6,418 nt of DNA. It comes from Oscillospiraceae bacterium (GTDB taxonomy: Bacteria; Bacillota; Clostridia; Oscillospirales; Oscillospiraceae). Both the position numbers and the translations under genes were made by a program. The stretch is from contig JAJQHT010000075.1 of the NCBI GenBank assembly GCA_021199595.1, positions 1-6,418 of the forward strand, written 5' to 3'. The notes under the pieces were generated by a model, which was not told where the DNA came from, searched no databases, and was given only the letters and a program-made list of their open reading frames with translations. Shown one piece after another: positions 1-4,816 of the stretch (positions are counted from its first letter, which is position 1; every line of letters starts with the position of its first letter).

Positions 1-361
1 CGCTAAGATAATACACGGCTTCATCATACGCGCAGGACGCGTCCGTGCCGGCCTCCTGCCAGATGGAATAGGTATACAGCCCCGCCTGGCTATAGCTGAT
101 GGCCGGGAAGGTATAGGTTCCCGCATCGGTCACAGACATGGTATACACTCCATTCTCCGCGCCGGCGGGCATAGGATAAGAAGCGTCGTCCGCCTGCATC
201 ACCACGGAGAGCGTCTCCGCCGGGTCGGGAAGCGTCCCCTCCAGCTCCACGGTCACACTCACCTGGCACGTCGGCTCCGCCGCGAACGCCGCAGGCACCG
301 CCGCGAGGCACAGCACCAGCACCAGCAGCCCGGACAGGGCTTTCATGATTTTTCTGCTCAT
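1..361 (-). CDS. Secreted FctA/Spy0128-fold pilin-like protein, partial (C-terminus beyond left edge)
   Basis: The first 120 codons are visible. I chose the ATG at 361 because AGGAGG lies 7 bases upstream; the in-frame ATG at 367 would be only 1 base from it. Residues 1-28 form a signal peptide (basic MSRKIMK, a hydrophobic run, then AAFA before Glu), so the protein should be exported. The mature part is a beta-rich domain of the streptococcal pilin isopeptide-linkage type. It has the family's aromatic strand LYTYSIWQE (residues 95-103), with Glu103 where the isopeptide-catalysing Glu sits, followed by a Tyr-Asp motif (112-113). The visible mature region has no lysine at all, so this domain cannot make the usual Lys-Asn bond unless Lys comes from beyond the edge. 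It does carry two Cys (32 and 110). It follows the sortase by 75 bases and is probably a minor pilin or another sortase substrate. Total length and sorting signal are unknown. Confidence 0.8.
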   Translation of the reverse strand, partial: MSRKIMKALSGLLVLVLCLAAVPAAFAAEPTCQVSVTVELEGTLPDPAETLSVVMQADDASYPMPAGAENGVYTMSVTDAGTYTFPAISYSQAGLYTYSIWQEAGTDASCAYDEAVYYLS

Positions 362-368
362 TTTCATA

Positions 369-375
369 TCCTCCT
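369..375 (-). promoter_or_regulatory. Shine-Dalgarno site that sets the start at 361
   Basis: The minus strand reads AGGAGGA here, 7 bases before the ATG at 361 and only 1 base before the alternative ATG at 367. The spacing favours the shorter protein. Confidence 0.8.
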
Positions 376-405
376 ATTCCATGGCAGGACGTTATACTTA
401 TATTT

Positions 406-427
406 CAACAGGCAAACACGCCTGCTG
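406..427 (-). other. Stem-loop between sortase and the downstream FctA-like gene
   Basis: On the minus strand CAGCAGGC pairs with GCCTGTTG (8 bp including one G-U) around a 6-base loop, starting 10 bases after the sortase stop codon. No U tract follows, so it is not a classical terminator. It could protect or process the mRNA between the two cistrons. Confidence 0.5.
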
Positions 428-436
428 TTTCCAAAG

Positions 437-1192
437 TCAGTTCGGGTTCATGACGGTGATGACCACCGTCCGCGCATCCGTATAATCCGAAGCGCAGGTG
501 GACAGGGCCAGAATCTGCAAATCGTCCGTCTCCCGGGCCGCGGCCAGAACGCTCTCGTTCAGGCACAGGGCGGTCTCCTCTATATAATCCAGCAGCTCGG
601 TCAAATCGCCGCTCCACTGGGAGGGGTCAAAAATCATATCATCCGACGCGCCAATCAGAAGGCACGCGCACACGCTAAGGCTGTAGCTCCTGTCCGGCAG
701 CAGCAGCGTGCCGGTGGTGTTCTCGGCGAAAAACGTCTCGTCCTGATAATTTTCCAGGTCGCCGAACATCAGGCTGTTGGCCATATGATGACCATAAATC
801 AGGTTATAGGAATCCGTAAAATCGCTGGAATTGCGCACGTCCAGGAAAATACTCCCCGACAGGGAGAAATCCCCGTAAACGTCCATATTAATATAGGTAA
901 GATTGGTCTCCCCCTTGACGATGGGGTAGTCTATCGCGGTGCCGTCCATAGTCAGCCACGCGCAAACGTCCGGGTTGATGGCCAGTAGCTCCTCAAAGCT
1001 CGCGCCGCCGTCCTCATTTTCCACTGGCTTCAGCTACTGCATCTGGGCCATCAAATCTCCGGCTGCGGCATAGACCTGCTCGTTGTCCCAGAGGGCATAA
1101 CCGGCCCAGCTCCCCGCCACCAGCAGGGCGATCACAAGAACCAGCGTGACCAGGGCGTTGCCCGCCCGCAGTAATTTATGAGAAATACCCAT
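437..1192 (-). CDS. srtB: Class B sortase (pilus type), interrupted by an in-frame amber codon
   Basis: This is a membrane-anchored cysteine transpeptidase expected to polymerise the neighbouring pilins on the outer face of the membrane. From the ATG at 1192 the frame gives a basic N-terminus, one transmembrane helix (about residues 12-33) and a linker up to residue 52. A TAG follows at 1034-1036, and the same frame then continues to TGA at 437-439. Counting the TAG as residue 53, the product is 251 residues, normal for class B. Class B hallmarks are intact: AWLTMDGTAIDYPIV, GSIFLD, YGHHM (His135), LSTC (Cys233) and Arg241 in DARTVV. The GTG at 1024 could start a soluble 195-residue catalytic domain but has no Shine-Dalgarno sequence. 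At the upstream start, GAAGGG lies 11 bases from the ATG, rather far. The gene is either recently inactivated, read through, or affected by a sequencing error; the family assignment is secure. Confidence 0.85.
1034..1036 (-). other. In-frame TAG codon inside the sortase frame
   Basis: The minus-strand codons read CAG-TAG-CTG between the transmembrane/linker part and the catalytic domain. The frame is open on both sides, and typical class B sortase sequence resumes directly. One C-to-T change from CAG (Gln) would explain it. All six other stop codons in the window are TGA or TAA. Confidence 0.85.
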
Positions 1193-1217
1193 GTTCCATC
1201 GTTCCCTTCGGGGGTAT

Positions 1218-1258
1218 GGGGCCTGCGCCCCGGCCGGGGAGAGGGAAATCCTCTCCCC
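1218..1258 (-). other. GC-rich stem-loop array between P4 and the sortase
   Basis: In the transcript GGGGAGAGG (1258-1250) pairs perfectly with CCTCTCCCC (1244-1236) around a 5-base loop. A second stem, GGGGC/GCCCC with a 4-base loop, spans 1231-1218. The 12-base palindrome at 1228-1239 overlaps both, so alternative pairings exclude each other. No U tract follows. Likely effects are partial attenuation or a 3' end that stabilises the pilin mRNA relative to the sortase mRNA. Confidence 0.6.
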
Positions 1259-1276
1259 GATAAGGTTTCGCTTGTA

Positions 1277-2389
1277 TCAGTCCTCTACCCGGCGCTTGCG
1301 GATGATAAGCACCGCGGCGACCACCACGACGGCGGCCAGCACCAGGATATAGGGCAGGCTCTCCAAAGACACGCCGGTCTTGACCTCGATGCCCTTGGTG
1401 TTCTCGATGGCGACGGTGTCCTCATCCCCGGCCTCGATTGCGCCGGAGACGACCTGCGCCGCGCCGGAGCCGGTGACGACGCTGTCAGCGTCCACGGTAT
1501 AGACGGGGCTGTCATAACCATCGTTCGCGTCGTTTATATCGCTCTGAGTGTAATCCTGCTCCTGCACGGTATAGGTCACGCCGGCGGGAATATCGCTGAA
1601 CAGCACCTCGCTGTCATTCGTCACGGCGATGGTCACAGCCGCGGTATAACCGCCCGCTGCGTCGGCTGTCAGGGTGACAGTTCCGCTGGCGGCGGTGGTA
1701 TCCGTCGCCTCCGCGCCGTCATAGGTGATGGCGCTGTTCACAGGCAGGTCGGAGGAGAAAGTCACATCCACCAGGAACACATCCGACGCGTCGGAAAGGT
1801 TTCCGCTGACGGTCTTGATCATAGTCAGGGAGCCGAGCGTATAGGTGTTTTCAAGCCCCTCATACTTGGTGGTATAGGTGCTGTCCGTCAGATAGATGCT
1901 CGCGATCAGGGTTTCATAGTCGTCGGCGCTGTGCTCCACGAGCACGGTAACATACAGGATGCTGCCCGCGTTGCCGGTGCCATAGGCCGTCCCCTGGCTG
2001 GAGCCGTCGTTCTCCGTCACGGTGAAGTAATACAGGCCCACAGCGAGGCCCTCGGTAGAGCCGCCGTTGAAGGTCAGGGGGATGGTATAGATGTCAGTCT
2101 CACCGTCCACCTCGAAGGTATTGCCATCGCCCACCGCCAAAAGGGCATCCGCATCGCCGGTGAACTTCTCAGGGTAACCGGTGCTCTTGACCGTAAAGCT
2201 CAGCGTCTCCGCCGGGGCGGCCACGAGGCCGCTGCCGCCTGCTGTAACATAGGTCTTGGTGAAGGACGTGACCGCACTGATGGCATCAACGGTCTCCGCG
2301 TCCTCCTCCGCGGCCAGGGCGCACACCCCCAGGCTCAGGCATAGAGCCAGAGCCAGGAGCAGCGCGAAAAGCTTTTTTGTGAGTTTCAT
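1277..2389 (-). CDS. Pilin P4: two-domain FctA/Spy0128-type isopeptide pilin, 370 aa
   Basis: This is a secreted, sortase-anchored pilus subunit. The start is the ATG at 2389, with GGAG 9 bases upstream, followed at once by the signal peptide (residues 1-26, ending CALA). Domain 1 (about 42-182) has Lys45 (FTKTY), Glu126 (FTVTE) and Asn181. Domain 2 (about 186-332) has Lys192, Glu277 (YTVQE) and Asn330. These fit the two Lys-Glu-Asn isopeptide triads of Spy0128, including the exact 11-residue gap between the domain 1 Asn and the domain 2 Lys. Lys175, six residues before Asn181, is the candidate polymerisation lysine, near Lys161/162 of Spy0128. The C-terminus has the sorting motif EVKTG (335-339), a hydrophobic helix (about 346-363) and an RKRR tail. 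Closest neighbour in sequence is P3. It is the most GC-rich pilin and sits directly before the sortase. Confidence 0.92.
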   Translation of the reverse strand: MKLTKKLFALLLALALCLSLGVCALAAEEDAETVDAISAVTSFTKTYVTAGGSGLVAAPAETLSFTVKSTGYPEKFTGDADALLAVGDGNTFEVDGETDIYTIPLTFNGGSTEGLAVGLYYFTVTENDGSSQGTAYGTGNAGSILYVTVLVEHSADDYETLIASIYLTDSTYTTKYEGLENTYTLGSLTMIKTVSGNLSDASDVFLVDVTFSSDLPVNSAITYDGAEATDTTAASGTVTLTADAAGGYTAAVTIAVTNDSEVLFSDIPAGVTYTVQEQDYTQSDINDANDGYDSPVYTVDADSVVTGSGAAQVVSGAIEAGDEDTVAIENTKGIEVKTGVSLESLPYILVLAAVVVVAAVLIIRKRRVED

Positions 2390-2398
2390 TTCAATAAT

Positions 2399-2418
2399 CT
2401 CCAATCCTTTGGAATTGG
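2399..2418 (-). promoter_or_regulatory. Stem overlapping the P4 Shine-Dalgarno sequence
   Basis: The transcript reads CCAAT, an 8-base loop, then ATTGGAG. CCAAT pairs with ATTGG, and the last two G of the stem are the first two of the GGAG ribosome site. Two further G-C pairs can form inside the loop past a bulged base. The same arrangement precedes P2 and P3. Confidence 0.6.
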
Positions 2419-2425
2419 GAGCTGG

Positions 2426-2446
2426 GGGTGAATCACTCCTCCACCC
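2426..2446 (-). other. Weak stem at the P3 stop codon
   Basis: GGGTG pairs with CACCC over an 11-base loop that contains the P3 stop codon. It sits where P1 and P2 have strong 9-bp hairpins, but it is shorter and has a different sequence. Confidence 0.35.
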
Positions 2447-3545
2447 GGCGCTTGCGGGCAATCATTACACCGCCCAGCGCGAGCACAGCTGCCAGCACCA
2501 GCACATACGGCAGGCTGTCCAGGGAAACGCCCGTGCGAACCTCGGTGCCCTTGTTGTTGGCGATGGTCACGGTGTCGGTGTCGCCAGAAGCAATTGTTTC
2601 ATTCTCGTCACTGTACTCATACTTGGCCTTATCATAGCCGCCGTTTGCAGTGTTCTCGTCGCCGTCGGTGTAATCATGCTCCACGACCGTGTAGGTCACA
2701 CCTTCGGGAATGTCGGTGAATACAACATCGGTTCCATCGCTCACAGCAATGGTCACAGCCCCGGTATAGCCGCCCGCAGCATTTACAACAAAATCTACAG
2801 TGCCGCTGGCGGGGACAGTCACAGTTCCCTCATCATCGGTTACCTCTACACCGCCGCTGTAGCTAACGGTGCTGTTCACGGCACTGGCGGAAGTGAAGGT
2901 CACGTCCACCAGGAACACGTCGCGTGTGTCGGAGAGGTTGCCGGTGACGGTCTTGGAGACGGTCAGGGAGCCGAGGGAATAGGTGTTTTCGATGCTTTCA
3001 TATTTCCCAACGCCCTCGCTCTGAGCCAGGTACATTTTTACATCAATTGCGTTATTGTTGGTCTCATCATAGGACACAAGAACAGTGACATAGATGACGT
3101 TTTCGTTGGCAGTAGTCGTGCCGTATTCAACGCCCTGGCTGGTGTTCTCGTTGGCCTCGGTGATGGTGTAGTAGTAATAGCCGACCTCAAGTCCCGTTGT
3201 CACTCCGCCGTTAAAGGTCAAGGGGATTTCATAGGTCAGGGACGCACCACTAACTGCATAGGTATTACCGTCTCCCACTACAAGAAGATCGTCCTCATCC
3301 CCTGCTGTATACCGATCGGGCTTGCCGGTGCATTCGACAGTAAAGGTCAGCGTCTCGGCAGGGACAATATTCGCCGTGCCGTTCGTCGCGTTGTTGACCA
3401 CATACGTCTTGGTGAAATACTCCACCGCCTCAATGGGCGTGGTCTCCTCCGTTTCCTCTGTTTCCTCCGCAAAGGCGCAGACGCCGAGGGACAGGCAGAG
3501 GGTCAGGGCCAGGAGAAGCGCGAAAAGCTTTTTCATGGTTTTCAT
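2433..3545 (-). CDS. Pilin P3: two-domain FctA/Spy0128-type isopeptide pilin, 370 aa
   Basis: This is a secreted pilus subunit starting at the ATG at 3545, with GGAG 7 bases upstream. The signal peptide is residues 1-26 (ending CAFA), followed by an acidic, Thr/Glu-rich stretch (27-38). Domain 1 has Lys46 (FTKTY), Glu130 (YYYTITE) and Asn187. Domain 2 has Lys198, Glu289 (YTVVE) and Asn330. All predicted isopeptide residues are therefore present, with the 11-residue Asn-Lys gap. Lys181 lies six residues before Asn187 and is the likely acceptor lysine for polymerisation. The sorting signal is EVRTG (335-339), then SLDSLPYVL and a hydrophobic helix ending in RKRRVEE. EVRTG is one residue from the EVPTG motif of S. 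pyogenes FctA, which a class B sortase recognises. It is closest to P4, and 43 bases separate the two genes. Confidence 0.92.
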   Translation of the reverse strand: MKTMKKLFALLLALTLCLSLGVCAFAEETEETEETTPIEAVEYFTKTYVVNNATNGTANIVPAETLTFTVECTGKPDRYTAGDEDDLLVVGDGNTYAVSGASLTYEIPLTFNGGVTTGLEVGYYYYTITEANENTSQGVEYGTTTANENVIYVTVLVSYDETNNNAIDVKMYLAQSEGVGKYESIENTYSLGSLTVSKTVTGNLSDTRDVFLVDVTFTSASAVNSTVSYSGGVEVTDDEGTVTVPASGTVDFVVNAAGGYTGAVTIAVSDGTDVVFTDIPEGVTYTVVEHDYTDGDENTANGGYDKAKYEYSDENETIASGDTDTVTIANNKGTEVRTGVSLDSLPYVLVLAAVLALGGVMIARKRRVEE

Positions 3546-3552
3546 GTGTTAT

Positions 3553-3571
3553 CTCCAATCTTTAATATTGG
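3553..3571 (-). promoter_or_regulatory. Stem overlapping the P3 Shine-Dalgarno sequence
   Basis: The transcript reads CCAAT, a 7-base loop, then ATTGGAG. The 5-bp stem ends two bases inside the GGAG site, which lies 7 bases before the ATG. Geometry is the same as upstream of P2 and P4. Confidence 0.6.
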
Positions 3572-3578
3572 AATTCGG

Positions 3579-3600
3579 GGACTGAGCGGAGGCTCAGTCC
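3579..3600 (-). other. 9-bp hairpin containing the P2 stop codon
   Basis: GGACTGAGC (3600-3592) pairs perfectly with GCTCAGTCC (3587-3579) around a 4-base loop. The TGA stop is inside the 5' arm. The 3' arm is non-coding, so its complementarity is not explained by protein sequence. No U tract follows. Confidence 0.7.
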
Positions 3601-4760
3601 TCCACCCTGCGCTTGCGGATGACAAGCACAGCGCCCAGCGCCAGCACGGCTACGAGAACCAGAACATAAGGCAGGCTCTCGAGGGACACACCGGTGGAAA
3701 TCTGCGTATCCTTGGTGTTAGTAATGGTCACAACATCAGCGCTGTCATCAATGGTGCCGCTCACGGAGTCCTTGGAATCAGCGACTGTGTCTTCAGTTTC
3801 ACCAGTAGTTACGGCATAAGTCGTATCATAGCCCGCATTGGCCGCATTGGCCGCGTTGGAATCGCCGGAGTAATCCAGCTCCTGTACCTCATAAGTGACG
3901 CCCACCGGGACGTTGATGAACTTAACCGTGGTGTCGTTGGTAACGCCCACATAGACAGTTGCACTATAGGTGCCGTCACTGTTGGCAGTCCAGGTCAAAT
4001 TGCCGGACGCGACAGTCGTGCCGGATACACTGCCGTCCGTGTAGGAAACACCGGCAACACTGCTCGTGTAAGACACGGTGCTGGCAGGCTGGCTAGAAGC
4101 GGTCAGGGTGACCTTCACAGCAAACTCATCAGTCTTTACGCCGAGGCTGCCGGTGATGACCTTGGTGATGTCCAGCTCACCAAGAGCATAGGTATTGGTG
4201 AATTCCGCAACCTTTTTGCCAGTGCTGTCAGTGCTCTGGTCGGTTGCCAGATACACCTTTGCCTGTTTTTCCGTTGTGTAAGCGCCGGTAGCATCTTGAA
4301 CATAGGTCACATAAACAACGACTGAAATAGCCGATGTCTTATCATATGTAACCGCCAGAGCAGTACCCGCGACTTCCTCGATGGTGTAGTAATACTCACC
4401 AACAGGGATATTGGTCAAGTCAGTGGTAAAGGAAACTCCTATTGAATAAGAACTTTGAGTTCCATCTGTTGTATAGGAACCGTCCGTTTCCACTGTCAGC
4501 AGGGCTGCGGCAGCAGTTTTCCACGCATCACCTGTATACTGGCTTATGTAAGCGCTCGGTGCATCAGTCGCCACAACAGTGAAGTTCAGCTTCTCAGCCG
4601 GGGAATAAATAACAGTCGTAGAACTTGAACCAGTGACCGTATATGTCTTCGTAAAACTGCCGAACTCGGTCGGCGTCTCATCCGCAAATGCGCAGACGCT
4701 CAGGCTCAGGCAGACTACCAAAGCGAGGGCAAGCGCCATCAATTTTTTCATGGTTTTCAT
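3594..4760 (-). CDS. Pilin P2: two-domain FctA/Spy0128-type isopeptide pilin, 388 aa
   Basis: This is a secreted pilus subunit starting at the ATG at 4760, with GGAGG 7 bases upstream. The signal peptide is residues 1-26 (ending CAFA). Domain 1 has Lys38 (FTKTY), Glu129 (YYYTIEE, second Glu by alignment) and Asn189. Domain 2 has Lys200, Glu294 (YEVQE) and Asn348. Lys182-Lys183 precede Asn189 in the pattern KKVAEFTN, very like KKPVVFTN of Spy0128, whose Lys161 is the polymerisation lysine. This is the best match to that site in the window. The sorting motif is QISTG (353-357), then SLESLPYVL, a hydrophobic helix and RKRRVED. Domain 2 (DEFAVKVTLTA) diverges from the FLVxVTFxS pattern of the other three pilins. 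Its last part is nearly identical in DNA to that of P1. An Ala/Asn-rich NAANAANA segment lies at 302-309. Confidence 0.92.
   Translation of the reverse strand: MKTMKKLMALALALVVCLSLSVCAFADETPTEFGSFTKTYTVTGSSSTTVIYSPAEKLNFTVVATDAPSAYISQYTGDAWKTAAAALLTVETDGSYTTDGTQSSYSIGVSFTTDLTNIPVGEYYYTIEEVAGTALAVTYDKTSAISVVVYVTYVQDATGAYTTEKQAKVYLATDQSTDSTGKKVAEFTNTYALGELDITKVITGSLGVKTDEFAVKVTLTASSQPASTVSYTSSVAGVSYTDGSVSGTTVASGNLTWTANSDGTYSATVYVGVTNDTTVKFINVPVGVTYEVQELDYSGDSNAANAANAGYDTTYAVTTGETEDTVADSKDSVSGTIDDSADVVTITNTKDTQISTGVSLESLPYVLVLVAVLALGAVLVIRKRRVED
3624..3689 (-). repeat. 66-base exact direct repeat, copy in the P2 3' end
   Basis: Identical base for base to 4840-4905. It encodes the start of the post-motif segment (VSLESLPYVL) and most of the C-terminal hydrophobic helix. 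Confidence 0.9.
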
Positions 4761-4767
4761 GTTTGTT

Positions 4768-4786
4768 CCTCCGATTTATGTATCGG
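4768..4786 (-). promoter_or_regulatory. Stem overlapping the P2 Shine-Dalgarno sequence
   Basis: The transcript reads CCGAT, a 6-base loop, then ATCGGAGG. The stem overlaps the first two G of GGAGG. Compared with P3 and P4 (CCAAT/ATTGG), the middle pair has changed from A-U to G-C on both arms, which preserves pairing. Confidence 0.65.
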
Positions 4787-4794
4787 TCAATGTG

Positions 4795-4816
4795 GAACTG
4801 AGCCGAAGCTCAGTCC
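4795..4816 (-). other. UUCG-tetraloop hairpin containing the P1 stop codon
   Basis: GGACTGAGC (4816-4808) pairs with GCTCAGTTC (4803-4795), giving 9 bp with one G-U, around a TTCG loop closed by C-G. This is the unusually stable C(UUCG)G tetraloop. The TGA stop lies in the 5' arm. No U tract follows. Confidence 0.75.

Noticed and set aside
388..405. Promoter for the left-edge gene (TATAAG/TATAAC on the minus strand)
   Set aside because: No -35 hexamer at a suitable spacing was found; co-transcription with the sortase is simpler.
405..617. Minus-strand 70-codon frame inside the sortase, and similar short frames at 90-311 and 1285-1521
   Set aside because: They are alternative frames of genes with clear protein motifs and have low-complexity Arg/Gly/Pro-rich translations.
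437..1024. GTG at 1024 as the normal sortase start
   Set aside because: There is no Shine-Dalgarno sequence upstream, it would remove the membrane anchor, and a well-formed transmembrane segment lies in the same frame just upstream of the TAG.
1218..1258. Intrinsic terminator after P4
   Set aside because: The stems are strong, but what follows is GC-rich rather than a U tract.
1178..2344. 388-codon open frame on the plus strand
   Set aside because: It lies antisense to P4, shows no family motif or signal peptide, and its repeated His/Gln/Gly-rich patterns are the complement of conserved pilin sequence.
2390..2461. 24-residue N-terminal extension of P4 from an ATG at 2461
   Set aside because: It would overlap the 3' end of P3 and place hydrophilic residues before a good signal peptide. 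The ATG at 2389 has GGAG 9 bases upstream.
2256..4325. 689-codon open frame on the plus strand antisense to P3 and P2
   Set aside because: Its internal repeats mirror the conserved 3' ends of the pilins on the other strand. Low use of codons whose complement is a stop explains its length. No recognisable domain.
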